Shown piece by piece: positions 16,500-26,217 of a DNA stretch of 64,000 nt. Position 1 is the first letter of the stretch, and each line of letters begins with the position of its first letter. Source of the stretch: Clostridium paridis (GTDB lineage: Bacteria > Bacillota > Clostridia > Clostridiales > Clostridiaceae); the NCBI RefSeq assembly GCF_016765615.1, contig NZ_JAESWA010000022.1, forward strand, positions 273,542 to 337,541, in the 5' to 3' direction. Made by a program: the position numbers and the translations under genes. A model generated the notes under the pieces. The model ran no database searches. It saw only the letters and a list, made by a program, of their open reading frames with translations, and was not told the DNA's origin.

Positions 16500-16802
16500 C
16501 TAAATCTCAAAAATAGTATTTTCACAGTGAGTAACTGCAAGATATATTTCTTTTGCTCCCATCTCTTTAAGTTTCTCTTCTGTTAACATAAATGTACCAC
16601 CCTTTGAGCATAAGTCGACTAATATTATTGCAACAAAATTCTCATTCTTAATATTACCACTTATCTCTAACATTTGATATAACCTGTTTTAAAATCTCTC
16701 TTCTTATAAGTACTTTTCTGAAATTGTTTTCATTCCTATCATCTGTTGTGTATATTACTATATCATTGGAAACACTTGGTCTTTTGTAATTTTCAACATT
16801 TT
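16500..16802 (-). pseudogene. PRPP synthetase-like gene remnant
   Basis: No frame is open across this stretch. From about 16795 one frame reads VSNDIVIYTTDDRNENNFRK and then LIRREILKQV before a stop. A second frame from 16673 gives ILVDLCSKGGTFMLTEEKLK and GAKEIYLAVTHCENTIFE, and ends at 16500. The second part resembles the PRPP-binding loop region of ribose-phosphate pyrophosphokinases (VDxxxxKGGT). At least one frameshift and the N-terminal half are lost. It would have been the first gene of the nicotinamide salvage operon. Confidence 0.55.
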
Positions 16803-16882
16803 ACTCATTTAAATATTCATTATTAGGAAAATGCTTATAATCAATGAATTCTCAAAATATATTAAAACTGGAGGTGGGTAAT

Positions 16883-17068
16883 TTGAAAATGAAAATATTC
16901 AGTGGAGATAACTTTCGTAAACTTGAAGATGAGGTGAATGATTTTATAAAAGACAAATATGTACTTAATATTCAGCACTCCTCTGTAGTGACGAAGAGAA
17001 CCTTTTTAATAGTTACTATTCTATATGATGATACTTTTAACTGTAGCTATGTTAAACTACCACTTTAA
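16883..17068 (+). CDS. Small Cse60-like (sporulation) protein
   Basis: A 61-residue protein started at TTG (MKMKIFSGDNFRKLEDEVND) with GGAGGTG 6 bases upstream; an in-frame ATG two codons later is also possible. The pattern of a short beta strand, a helix of the LEDEVNDFI type, then IQHSS and a strand TFLIVTILYDD resembles Cse60/DUF2758, a small sporulation-expressed protein of Bacillus. Function is unknown. It stands alone upstream of the glycan cluster, 128 bases before rfbF. Confidence 0.6.
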   Translation: MKMKIFSGDNFRKLEDEVNDFIKDKYVLNIQHSSVVTKRTFLIVTILYDDTFNCSYVKLPL

Positions 17069-17196
17069 TATAAATGATAAAATACGTATCAAATCATCTT
17101 ATTTCGACATATATTGTACTATATGCTATTTCATTATTACTATGTTAATTTATTTAATCTTAGTTAATAAATTTAGATTAAGTTGGAGGAATAAAG

Positions 17197-17961
17197 ATGA
17201 AGGTTGTTATTCTATGTGGGGGCAAGAGCACCCGAATGCATGAATTGACAAGAGATATTCCTAAGCCACTTGTGGAAATAGGAGGAAAGCCTATACTTTG
17301 GCACATAATGAAATTATATAAACATTATGGCTTTGATGATTTCGTCCTATTATTAGGATATAAAGGAGAAAAAATAAAAGAATACTTTTTAGACTATAGA
17401 TGGAAAAATCATAATTTTATACTTGATTCTGATCCAAATAATATTCAGATTCTTGAAGAAGCTGAAAAATGGAAGATAACTTTTGTTGATACAGGACTTG
17501 AAACAATGACTGGTGGTAGGATAAAACTTGCTCAAAGATACATTGGAAATGAAACTTTTATGTTGACTTATGGAGATGGTCTTTCAGATATAAACCTAAA
17601 TAATCTTTTAGAATTTCATAAAAATAAAGGTGCGATTACTACTGTAACTGGAATTTATAAGAAAAGCCAATATGGTACTTTAACGGTAAATGAAGGTATT
17701 GCAAAATCATTTTATGAAAAAAATCAAACTGGTGACTTAATTAATGGTGGTTTTTTCGTAATGAATCCAGAAGTTTTTAACTATTTGAGTGATAGTACAA
17801 GTTGTATATTAGAGCAGGAACCACTAAAAAAACTAGTAAATGATCAAGAGTTAGCTGTTTATATTCATCAAGGATTTTGGACAGCAATGGATACCGCTAA
17901 GGATATTTCAGCTGTAAATGAATTGTGGAATCAAGGAAAACACTTATGGAAGGTATGGTGA
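17197..17961 (+). CDS. rfbF: Glucose-1-phosphate cytidylyltransferase
   Basis: A 254-residue nucleotidyltransferase. The N-terminus [20 protein letters not shown] is the activating loop, with [16 protein letters not shown] following. Further RfbF blocks are [14 protein letters not shown] (metal-binding Asp), [22 protein letters not shown] and [11 protein letters not shown]. It makes CDP-glucose from CTP and glucose 1-phosphate, the precursor of CDP-dideoxy or branched sugars. The stop lies 5 bases before the dehydratase start. It opens the surface-glycan cluster. Confidence 0.93.
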   Translation: MKVVILCGGKSTRMHELTRDIPKPLVEIGGKPILWHIMKLYKHYGFDDFVLLLGYKGEKIKEYFLDYRWKNHNFILDSDPNNIQILEEAEKWKITFVDTGLETMTGGRIKLAQRYIGNETFMLTYGDGLSDINLNNLLEFHKNKGAITTVTGIYKKSQYGTLTVNEGIAKSFYEKNQTGDLINGGFFVMNPEVFNYLSDSTSCILEQEPLKKLVNDQELAVYIHQGFWTAMDTAKDISAVNELWNQGKHLWKVW

Positions 17962-17966
17962 AAAAC

Positions 17967-18941
17967 ATGAACTCATTTTGGAAAGGAAGAAATGTTTTTA
18001 TCACTGGTTGTACAGGCCTATTAGGAAGTTATATTTCAAAAAAATTAGTTGATTTAGGTGCAAATGTAACTGGGCTTATAAGAGACTCTGTTCCTAAATC
18101 AAATTTATACAGTGGTAATTATATCCAAAATATAAATATAGTTAATGGTGCTCTTGAAGATTATACTCTACTAGAGAGAACCTTAGGAGAATATGAAATT
18201 GATACTGTATTTCATTTAGCAGCTCAAGCTATTGTTGGTGTTGCTAATAGAAATCCCTTATCAACCTTTAATTCAAATATTTTAGGAACTTGTAATATAT
18301 TAGAAAGTTCAAGACGAAGTCCTCTAGTAAAAAGAATTGTTATTGCGTCAAGTGATAAAGCATATGGTGATCAGATTACTCTTCCCTACGATGAAAATAT
18401 GCCACTTAAAGGCACTCACCCCTACGATGTATCAAAAAGTTGTGCTGACTTAATAGCTCAGACTTACTTTCACACTTATAAACTTCCAGTATCAATTACT
18501 AGATGTGGTAACTTATATGGTGGAGGTGACTTAAACTTTAATAGAATTATCCCGCAAACTATTAGAAGCATACTAAACAATGAAGCACCTATAATCCGTA
18601 GTGATGGAACTTTTATTAGAGACTATTTCTATGTAGAAGATGCTGCTGAAGCTTATTTGCTTTTAGCTGAAAAATTAGAGGAGTTAAATTTAGCTGGTGA
18701 AGCTTTTAATTTTAGTAATGAAATACAACTTACGGTTTTAGAATTAGTAGATAAAATAATAAAAGCTATGAATAGTAATTTAAAACCAATTATTTTAAAT
18801 GAGGGAACTAACGAAATAAAACACCAATATCTATCATCAAAAAAAGCTAGAGAAGTTTTAAACTGGCAACCACATTATAGTATTAATGATGGATTAAATA
18901 AAACTATAGATTGGTATAAGGATTTTTTAAAAAATCAGTAA
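17967..18941 (+). CDS. rfbG: CDP-glucose 4,6-dehydratase-like SDR enzyme
   Basis: A 324-residue extended short-chain dehydrogenase when started at [14 protein letters not shown], which fits RfbG N-termini; three in-frame starts lie just upstream and cannot be excluded. The NAD-binding motif is [11 protein letters not shown], the 4,6-dehydratase-type motif is [11 protein letters not shown] and the catalytic YxxxK lies in [11 protein letters not shown]. It converts CDP-glucose to CDP-4-keto-6-deoxyglucose. No later CDP-sugar enzyme (RfbH, epimerase, aminotransferase) is in the cluster, so the final sugar is unknown. Confidence 0.85.
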   Translation: MNSFWKGRNVFITGCTGLLGSYISKKLVDLGANVTGLIRDSVPKSNLYSGNYIQNINIVNGALEDYTLLERTLGEYEIDTVFHLAAQAIVGVANRNPLSTFNSNILGTCNILESSRRSPLVKRIVIASSDKAYGDQITLPYDENMPLKGTHPYDVSKSCADLIAQTYFHTYKLPVSITRCGNLYGGGDLNFNRIIPQTIRSILNNEAPIIRSDGTFIRDYFYVEDAAEAYLLLAEKLEELNLAGEAFNFSNEIQLTVLELVDKIIKAMNSNLKPIILNEGTNEIKHQYLSSKKAREVLNWQPHYSINDGLNKTIDWYKDFLKNQ

Positions 18942-18976
18942 TATCAATATTTAAAATTAGGATGGAGTTGATATAG

Positions 18977-19909
18977 TTGAACAACTCATTTTGTACTATT
19001 TTATCTAAAGAGCGATTATACCAATCTATCGCTCTATTTTTCTCACTTTATGAAGTTATGGATGATTTTTGTGTATTTGTATTATGTGTTGATGACGAAA
19101 CTTATAGTCTTTTAACTAAAATCAACTTAAAGAAAATTATATTAATTCGAATTGAAGACTTAAATGATAAATCCTTATATTCATTAAGAAAAGAGAGAAA
19201 GCTAAATGAATTCTGTTGGACATTAAAACCTATATTTATAGAAAGTTTACTATGTAAATTCTCATCTATAAACCGCATAACATTTATAGATTCAGATTTA
19301 TTTTTCTTTAGTAGCCCTACGTTAATATTCGAAAATCAACCTAAGCCTTCTATTCTACTCTCTAAATCTGAAGTTTACGTACCATCATTTCCACCTGAGT
19401 TTAATAATAGAATACAGAGATTAATTGGTCACTATAATTCTGGTTTTATAAGTTTTAAAAATAATAACATCTCCTTGCTCTGCTTAAAATGGTGGAAAAT
19501 AAAATGTCTTGAAAAATGTAGTGATACAATTGAAGCCAATAGTTTTGGGGATCAAAAATATTTAGATTTAATCCCCACTTACTTTCAAAGCGTTTCTGAT
19601 ATAAAAACTCCTGGAGTAAACATTGGGCATTGGAATTATGCTAAACACAACTTTCGAATAATTGATCAGAAATGTTTCATTGACGATTCAAGACTGATCT
19701 GCTATCACTTTAGTGGCTTTAGAATTATGAGTAAGGATGATATTATCCAATTATATGAACTTAGAAGTATTGATTCTCCATTTATATACTCAATTTATAA
19801 AAATACTATAAAAAAAATTATTGCAGACATCCTAGAGATAGCCCCTTATTTTAACGGCTTCTCTAATGCCGAAGATATGACTACTAGTATCCTTAAAATA
19901 AACCCCTAG
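18977..19909 (+). CDS. Putative glycosyltransferase (paralogue A, GT8-like)
   Basis: A 310-residue protein with a TTG start 9 bases after GGATGGAG. The DxD-type metal motif is TFIDSDLFFF. Other blocks shared with the gene at 21138 are EFCWTLKPIFIE, YNSGFISF, FGDQKY and CYHFSGF. The layout (two Rossmann-like halves around DxD, then a conserved HFSG) resembles transferases acting on nucleotide sugars. The acceptor and donor are unknown; a CDP-sugar is plausible from the neighbours. No membrane segment is seen. Confidence 0.75.
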   Translation: MNNSFCTILSKERLYQSIALFFSLYEVMDDFCVFVLCVDDETYSLLTKINLKKIILIRIEDLNDKSLYSLRKERKLNEFCWTLKPIFIESLLCKFSSINRITFIDSDLFFFSSPTLIFENQPKPSILLSKSEVYVPSFPPEFNNRIQRLIGHYNSGFISFKNNNISLLCLKWWKIKCLEKCSDTIEANSFGDQKYLDLIPTYFQSVSDIKTPGVNIGHWNYAKHNFRIIDQKCFIDDSRLICYHFSGFRIMSKDDIIQLYELRSIDSPFIYSIYKNTIKKIIADILEIAPYFNGFSNAEDMTTSILKINP

Positions 19910-19925
19910 AGAGGAAGTGAATACT

Positions 19926-21110
19926 GTGAAAGCTAGTATAATTATTACTTCATTTAATTCAAGTGAAAGATTGTACTATAACTTATTGGCACTTAACAAT
20001 CAAATTTATCCCCATGATGACTTTGAGGTAATTGTAGTAAACAATGGTTCATATGATGATACTGAAAATATGCTCTCAACCTTTGTTTCTAATTTTCCTC
20101 TCAAAAAAATACGACTAGATGTGAATAAAGGTATTGCACGAGGTAGAAATAAAGGAATTGAACAGGCTTCAGGAGATATATTGATTTTTCACGATAGTGA
20201 TATGATAGCTTCGAAAGACTTCGTAACAAAACATGTAGAAGCACATGATAGAGAAAATGTTGTAGTTTGTGGTGTCCCTTGGTTAAGAGTTTATAGCTAT
20301 TACTATAAAGATTTTCTACCTTATCAGCTTAAGGACTTTTTTAAGAGAGCTGATAAATATAAATTACCTATAGATTATTGGCAAAACGAAAAATACCAAC
20401 TAATTACACAAGACCAAATTATTGATGAAACTTTTTTAAATTATGCTTTCGACTTAGAAATGGATTTTATAACTGATTTAAAAGAAACAATTAAAATCTA
20501 TGGTCAAGATCTTAATGGATATAATATACCTTGGAGATTTTTTATAACAAATAATGCCTCAGTTGATAGAAGACAAGTTATTAGTTTAGGAATGTTTGAT
20601 GAGAATATTATTAAATATGGATTTGAAGATTATGATCTCGGTATTAGGCTTTATAAAGCAGGCAATAAATTTAAACTTGCTTATGATATTATAAGTGTGC
20701 ATCAAGAACATTTAAAAAATGCTTCTAACGATTCTGCTCCAGTAAATATTAGTTATTTATGTACAAAATATAACAACATTTATTTCCTTGATATGCTACT
20801 AATATGCTTAAGCCTAGTAATTCCCATGGATCATCATGAAATTAACAATGTTATCTCCGAAATTAATCAGCTGAATATTTTGGGAAAATACAAGGATTTA
20901 TTAAATACTTTTCTTAAGATACTTCAAGTCGCTATTGATATTTGTGTTAGGAACAATACGACTACTAAGCTACTTTTGTTCCCTGAATTGGAAAAAAATT
21001 TTGAAAAAACTAAAACTCAATTAATAAAACTACAAAAATTACACGGAATGTCACATTTCCCATATATGTTTTTTGGACTAACTAAAAGCATTTTCAATTT
21101 AACAATATAA
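19926..21110 (+). CDS. Family 2 glycosyltransferase
   Basis: A 394-residue GT-A enzyme started at GTG (MKASIIITSFNSSERLYYNL), 10 bases after GAGGA; an earlier GTG lies too close. The nucleotide-binding start SIIITSFN, VVNNGSYDDT, the GIARGRNKGIEQASG loop and the DxD-type HDSDMIAS are classic GT2. The later FEDYDLGIRLYKAG holds the acceptor/catalytic ED motif. About 100 C-terminal helical residues follow with no known domain. It lies between the two paralogous transferases and likely extends the same glycan. Confidence 0.88.
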   Translation: MKASIIITSFNSSERLYYNLLALNNQIYPHDDFEVIVVNNGSYDDTENMLSTFVSNFPLKKIRLDVNKGIARGRNKGIEQASGDILIFHDSDMIASKDFVTKHVEAHDRENVVVCGVPWLRVYSYYYKDFLPYQLKDFFKRADKYKLPIDYWQNEKYQLITQDQIIDETFLNYAFDLEMDFITDLKETIKIYGQDLNGYNIPWRFFITNNASVDRRQVISLGMFDENIIKYGFEDYDLGIRLYKAGNKFKLAYDIISVHQEHLKNASNDSAPVNISYLCTKYNNIYFLDMLLICLSLVIPMDHHEINNVISEINQLNILGKYKDLLNTFLKILQVAIDICVRNNTTTKLLLFPELEKNFEKTKTQLIKLQKLHGMSHFPYMFFGLTKSIFNLTI

Positions 21111-21137
21111 CTAATCTTAGAAATAAGGAGTGATATT

Positions 21138-22073
21138 ATGCCTAAGTTTCATTTTACTTCAGTAGTTTCTAAATATCATTTATTCAAATTAATAGCACTT
21201 TATAGTTCATTAAAGACTCGTTGTTCTGATTTTGAACTTTTTATATTATGCATGGATCATGAAACTTTCGAGGTGCTATCAAAAATAGGTTTTGAAAAAG
21301 TGACCTTATTTAAAATAGAACAATTGGAAGATGATCAATTGTTAAAAGCAAAAAGCAATAGAAGTTTTCATGAATATTGTTGGACTGGTAAACCTCTAAT
21401 ACTTCATCATGTGTTAACTAATTATACAGATGCTGATTATTATGCACACTTGGATGCAGACCTATATTTTTATGAAGATCCTATGCTAATTTTTAAGGAA
21501 AACCCTTCTGCATCAATTTTTTTAACAGATCATAGAAATTCAAAGGACTTTGCGTTTACCTATCCACTTACTGGAAGGTTTAATACTGGCTTTGTAGGTT
21601 GTAGAAATGATCCTATTGGAGTAAGCGCTATAAAGTTTTGGAAAGAGCAATGTATTGAGAATTGTTCGTCTACTATAGACTTGGTTAATAAAACTTTCGG
21701 AGATCAAAGATATACAGAGTCATGGCCACAAATATTTCCCAATATTCACATTGTAAATTCTTATGGCGTTAATGCTGCCATTTGGAATATTCAAGATTAT
21801 ACAGTAACTTCACAAAACGGTGAGGCGTATTTAAATAATGATAAATTGGTATTCTTTCACTTTTCTGGATTAACTATTATTAGTCCAAAGGAAGTCAATT
21901 TATGTTGGTATTACCACATTTATAATCCTATTATATTAAACTTGATATATTTACCCTATGTTTATGTTTTAGACGAAGCAATAAAACAAGTAACTCAGAA
22001 CTTTCCATGGTTTAACTTTGGCTTTATTGGTGAAGAAGGCGTTCCTGCTACACATCGTTTTATATTAAATTGA
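21138..22073 (+). CDS. Putative glycosyltransferase (paralogue B, GT8-like)
   Basis: A 311-residue paralogue of the product at 18977. Shared blocks are EYCWTGKPLILH, the DxD motif HLDADLYFYEDP, FNTGFVGC, FGDQRYTESWP, YGVNAAIWN and FFHFSGL. It is started at an ATG after AAGGAG. The two copies are clearly diverged, which suggests different linkages rather than redundancy. It is the last gene of the cluster and is followed by a hairpin at 22170-22200. Confidence 0.78.
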   Translation: MPKFHFTSVVSKYHLFKLIALYSSLKTRCSDFELFILCMDHETFEVLSKIGFEKVTLFKIEQLEDDQLLKAKSNRSFHEYCWTGKPLILHHVLTNYTDADYYAHLDADLYFYEDPMLIFKENPSASIFLTDHRNSKDFAFTYPLTGRFNTGFVGCRNDPIGVSAIKFWKEQCIENCSSTIDLVNKTFGDQRYTESWPQIFPNIHIVNSYGVNAAIWNIQDYTVTSQNGEAYLNNDKLVFFHFSGLTIISPKEVNLCWYYHIYNPIILNLIYLPYVYVLDEAIKQVTQNFPWFNFGFIGEEGVPATHRFILN

Positions 22074-22169
22074 ACATGAATTTTTTAATAATAATTGTAT
22101 ACACTTACAATATTTACGAATAAATTAGTATTGGGAATGTATTTTTTTTACAAGCCGCCAAAATAAATA

Positions 22170-22200
22170 GCCATAAGTCTATATTATCTAGACTTATGGC
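22170..22200. terminator. Bidirectional hairpin between glycan cluster and ymaF-like gene
   Basis: GCCATAAGTCTA and TAGACTTATGGC form a 12-bp stem. It lies between convergent genes, with AT-rich flanks on both sides. Confidence 0.65.
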
Positions 22201-22212
22201 TTAAATATTACA

Positions 22213-22575
22213 CTAAATTAATGGACTATTAATTTGTGTTGTAAATAGATAATCATGTGTATGACCATCATTACAAGTTGTTCTCCCATAGATAACATGA
22301 ATATGCTTATTAGTATTTGGGATAGGAATATCAGGACCTGTAGTTCCTCCTATCTCATGATGGTGATCAAAAAAATCTGTGTTAGTAGAGTAAGGATGAA
22401 CATGTCTTCCTCCACCAATGGGTATAACTTCACCTGTAACACCTGCAACCCTATGATTGTGTCTCTCATTTCCTTGTTCAGCTAATTTAGTACTTTCTTC
22501 AAATTCGTGTACATGAGTTTGAACTGTGTCTGGACATTCATTTTGACATTCATGCCTCTCATTATCATATCCCAT
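22213..22575 (-). CDS. YmaF-family histidine-rich protein
   Basis: A 120-residue protein recognised as YmaF-like. Repeated His-containing blocks are QTHVHEFEESTKLAE, ERHNHRVAGVTGEVIPI, GRHVHPYSTNTDFFDHHHE and KHIHVIYGRTTCNDGHTHDY. About one residue in eight is His, in an HxH pattern suited to metal binding. There is no signal peptide. YmaF is uncharacterised and common in spore formers. The ATG follows AAAGGAG. Confidence 0.85.
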   Translation of the reverse strand: MGYDNERHECQNECPDTVQTHVHEFEESTKLAEQGNERHNHRVAGVTGEVIPIGGGRHVHPYSTNTDFFDHHHEIGGTTGPDIPIPNTNKHIHVIYGRTTCNDGHTHDYLFTTQINSPLI

Positions 22576-22744
22576 TATATTTTCTCCTTTGTAAAAATAT
22601 ATTAGAAACGCTTAAACAAGTCTCTAATATATTATATTTATGTAAATACAAATAGTTCTCATTATTCTTTCAAAAATTTTATAATTCACTTTATTAATAT
22701 AAAATCATATCAATATAATATATTAATTTACATGATGTGATTAA

Positions 22745-23314
22745 GTGGAAAAGAATTTTGAAAGCTATAACCCTAACCCATACTCAAACGGTGAGGTTCC
22801 ACCTTGTAGTGCTTTCTTAGGAAATACAGAACCTATAATAAAAAATGGCCATATTATTTTTCGTAATAATAATAGATTATTTTGTTTCATAAGTACCTCA
22901 ACTGATATTACCTCCGAAAATATTAATGATATAACTACAAATATCCAAATAAGTATAACCTCTTATATTATTGGATTATATATAAATAAAGTGCAATTAG
23001 GTATACTAGAATATGACAAAAATGCTAAAATTCATTCAGATGAGAAAACTGATGAATTTATACATAAGATGATAGAAAAATCTCCAGAAGTTAAAGTTGA
23101 CTATAGACCTTACTTAACAGCTACTGTCTCACATCAAAACGCAGTTCTTCCACTTTTTACTAATGTGATTAATATAAAACCATTAAATTATTATATTCTA
23201 TTTATTCTAAATAGAATGGAAGCTAATCCAGGTTTATACTTTGCAAATAACGATTTTGTTACAGACGATTCAATAAATTTCATGCTTGCGTCTCTTTATT
23301 TTGAAACTTTATAG
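22745..23314 (+). CDS. Unrecognised 189-residue protein
   Basis: I do not recognise this protein. The start is GTG with only a weak ribosome binding site (GATGTGA), so expression may be low or the start different. The N-terminus is Asn/Pro-rich (FESYNPNPYSNGEVPP). The body alternates short strands (NGHIIFRNNNRLFCFIST, TSYIIGLYINKVQLGILEYD) with no membrane segment or catalytic motif. It stands alone between the divergent YmaF gene and the convergent protease gene. The 5' codon use matches neighbours. Confidence 0.6.
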   Translation: MEKNFESYNPNPYSNGEVPPCSAFLGNTEPIIKNGHIIFRNNNRLFCFISTSTDITSENINDITTNIQISITSYIIGLYINKVQLGILEYDKNAKIHSDEKTDEFIHKMIEKSPEVKVDYRPYLTATVSHQNAVLPLFTNVINIKPLNYYILFILNRMEANPGLYFANNDFVTDDSINFMLASLYFETL

Positions 23315-23327
23315 AATTTTATTTTTT

Positions 23328-23362
23328 AAAAAAGCACCTCAAAGATTTTTTCTTTGAGGTGC
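23328..23362 (-). terminator. Terminator of the M4 protease gene
   Basis: GCACCTCAAAGA and TCTTTGAGGTGC form a perfect stem with a T loop. On the minus strand a run of six T follows; it could also end the plus-strand gene at 23314. Confidence 0.8.
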
Positions 23363-23409
23363 CTAATTTATACATTATATTCTATAGGACAACTTAAAGT
23401 TCGCTTTGT

Positions 23410-26217
23410 CTAACGCCTTCTATAAACCACCTTTGACCAGTCGCTATATACAAATGTTGTTCCTACTTTTTTATATGCTCTTAATTTGTAATAATAAGTT
23501 TTTCCTAAAGTTAATCCTGAATCAGTATAATTTAAGTATGCTGTGCTTGCTATTAATGAATAAGTAGGATGATCCGGAGTTGCCCGATATATCATATACC
23601 CATTTGCTCCACTTACTCCACTCCATGCAATTTTAAAACTTCTATAATTTATTGAAGTTAATGATATATTTAGTGGTGTTGAAAGAATGGGCTTTGCACT
23701 TACCACTGTTGAAAAATCACTGTATACTTTTGCAGTTCCTACAAGTTTATAGGCTCTAACTTTATAGTAATATGTACTATTGGTTAAGAGACCAGTATTA
23801 TTATAACTTAAAGCAGTTGTTGACGTTAAGTAAGAATATGTTCCTACACTTGATGAAGATCTATATATCTCATATCCACTTGCACCATTTACTGCTCCCC
23901 AGCTGATATTTATGGTATCATAGGAAATAGATTTTGTACTTAACGATAATGGCGCTTCTAATGTTGTTATAGTTATTGTACAAGTTGCTTTATAATTACC
24001 ATCAGCAGTTGTAGCTGTAATAATTGCCGTTCCATTGCCCACAGGATATACTTTTCCAAAGGAATCAACTTTAGCCACTAATGAATTACTGGAAGTCCAT
24101 GATACATTTCTATTTGTTGCATCTATTGGGCTTATTATTGGTGTCAGCGTAAGTGTCTCCCCTGCTTTTAAACTTCCACTGGTTTTATCCAACGTTATTC
24201 CAGTAACCGGTCTTGATACTATTAAGGAATATTTTTGTGATGTACTATAACCCGAATATGAGTATACATGGATATAATAAGTTCCTGTATTTGTTGCATT
24301 ATAATTTATAACTTCATTTGCAGTTCCTGATCCGGTTGAATATCCTACTAATGATCCATTTGCATCATATAATTCTAAATCATAATCTTGTGGCAAGTTA
24401 GCCATGCTTATGCGAATATTTCCAACTGTATTAACATTAAATTTATAATAATCTTCATCACTACTTGTTGAAATATATGAATTATATGAAGTTCCCATAT
24501 TTATTGGATAAGCTGTAACTATTGAGTCGTTTGGTTCATATGGGTCATCTACAGTTACAGTTCCTATTCCTATTGCACTAAAAGCGCTATTAATTGCACT
24601 TATTTCGCCACTATTAGCTCCATACAAATCTGTAGCTGCTTGTATTAAAGAATTTTTCTCCTGGGCAAAATCTGTGTCTGCATTCATATAACTTGTTATA
24701 GCCCTATAATAAATCCTTGCAGTTTTCTCCATGCCTATACTTTGAGCTATAAGATATGCTGCCTTATTAGGGATACCTGAATTCGTATGAACTCCACCCC
24801 AATCTCCTGCTTCTGTATCTGAATAACTTTTATAATTGCTCATATTATCAGGTTGTCCATATTTAGTTGGATTTGATAAACTTCTTAACGCATCTCCTGG
24901 AATATTAGGCGTATAAATATCATCCCCAACAACCCAATCAGATGAATTAAATGCCCATGTTCCACCTGCTGCAACATTATATTTATCATAGGTTGAGATT
25001 AATACTCCAAATGTATCGGCTAATGATTCATTTAGCGCTCCTGATTGATTATGGTAAGATAAATTTGCAGTATTACTTATGACTCCATGAGTCATTTCAT
25101 GTCCAACAACATCCAAATCTCCACTTAAGTATGTAAAGGTCGTTCCATCACCATCTCCATACACCATTTCATAACCATCCCAGAAGGCATTGTTATATTG
25201 AGTTCCATAGTGAGTATACGACTCAATTGCCATTCCTTTATTATCTAAACTATTTCTGATAAATAAATTTTTGTAAAAATCAATAACTTTGCTTGCATTA
25301 TATTCTGCACTCACTGATGCTTTGTAAGGTTCTGTCCCAAAATAATTAGTTGAATTGGAAACTAAAGTTCCAGTAGTTGTACCATTATTTAGTGAATAAG
25401 TACTTATCTCACTAGTTGATGATTTTGTTATATCTTTCATTTGATATGAAGTACCTGATTGATATAAATTTAAACTTTTAGTCTTTCCTAGAACATCAAT
25501 ACCTGAACCTGTAACAGGACCATCATACCTAATATTATTATCTGATTGTATAACTTGTCCTGAATTTGCTTCAATATATACATCGTAATTTCCTATAGTT
25601 GGTTCCTTATAAGAAATATTCACTTTATAAACTTCATAATTTTTATCATCCTTAGTAATTATTAATTTTTCAGCACTAGGCGTATTTCTCAAGCTCTTAA
25701 ATTTATATTGCTTTTTAGCTACTTCTATAGCATCCCCTTCTGAAACTTTCTTACTTCCAAGAGTAGTTATTGTTTTGTTTTTTTGCAGCTTTCCATTAAT
25801 ACTTGAAATGACACCATCTTTATCAAAGTGAACATTAATTATACTATTGTTCACTTTAACCCCATTAATTATTTGAGCAAATTTTACATATGTATCTCCA
25901 TTTTTATCTTTGTTAATATCAGCAATTTTTAAGTCGTTTGAAGTACTATCAATTCCAAGTAAAGCCTTATTGTCATCCAAAAACTTTAATGCCGATTTTT
26001 CTCCCGGAACTTGTTTATCAGAAAGCTTTCCAGAAAGAAATACTTGTCCATTCTTTCTATTCAACCTAATACTTCCTTCTTTTCCATTAGCTAATTTGAA
26101 ACTAGTTTGTACTTCTCCTAAATTAGTTGTTGTAGTTACTTCTTTAGCTGATATAGAAATTGGAACAGAACAAATTACCGTTATACTTAATAAAAAAGAG
26201 AGTATTTTCTTTTTCAT
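23410..26217 (-). CDS. Secreted M4 (thermolysin/bacillolysin) metalloprotease with PPC, Ig-like and two FN3 domains
   Basis: A 935-residue precursor started at MKKKILSFLL, with GAGGTG 6 bases upstream. A signal peptide (residues 1-25) leads to an FTP/PepSY propeptide (to about 220). The catalytic domain has the zinc motif VVGHEMTHGV near residue 372, the third ligand in GALNESLADTFG, and the active His in GGVHTNSGIPNKAAYL. Then come a PPC domain (DPYEPNDSIVTAYPI, DYDLELYDANG), a Big_2 Ig-like domain (VTGITLDKTSGSLKAGETLT) and two fibronectin III-like repeats. The accessory modules suggest binding to protein substrate or cell wall. Confidence 0.93.
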   Translation of the reverse strand: MKKKILSFLLSITVICSVPISISAKEVTTTTNLGEVQTSFKLANGKEGSIRLNRKNGQVFLSGKLSDKQVPGEKSALKFLDDNKALLGIDSTSNDLKIADINKDKNGDTYVKFAQIINGVKVNNSIINVHFDKDGVISSINGKLQKNKTITTLGSKKVSEGDAIEVAKKQYKFKSLRNTPSAEKLIITKDDKNYEVYKVNISYKEPTIGNYDVYIEANSGQVIQSDNNIRYDGPVTGSGIDVLGKTKSLNLYQSGTSYQMKDITKSSTSEISTYSLNNGTTTGTLVSNSTNYFGTEPYKASVSAEYNASKVIDFYKNLFIRNSLDNKGMAIESYTHYGTQYNNAFWDGYEMVYGDGDGTTFTYLSGDLDVVGHEMTHGVISNTANLSYHNQSGALNESLADTFGVLISTYDKYNVAAGGTWAFNSSDWVVGDDIYTPNIPGDALRSLSNPTKYGQPDNMSNYKSYSDTEAGDWGGVHTNSGIPNKAAYLIAQSIGMEKTARIYYRAITSYMNADTDFAQEKNSLIQAATDLYGANSGEISAINSAFSAIGIGTVTVDDPYEPNDSIVTAYPINMGTSYNSYISTSSDEDYYKFNVNTVGNIRISMANLPQDYDLELYDANGSLVGYSTGSGTANEVINYNATNTGTYYIHVYSYSGYSTSQKYSLIVSRPVTGITLDKTSGSLKAGETLTLTPIISPIDATNRNVSWTSSNSLVAKVDSFGKVYPVGNGTAIITATTADGNYKATCTITITTLEAPLSLSTKSISYDTINISWGAVNGASGYEIYRSSSSVGTYSYLTSTTALSYNNTGLLTNSTYYYKVRAYKLVGTAKVYSDFSTVVSAKPILSTPLNISLTSINYRSFKIAWSGVSGANGYMIYRATPDHPTYSLIASTAYLNYTDSGLTLGKTYYYKLRAYKKVGTTFVYSDWSKVVYRRR

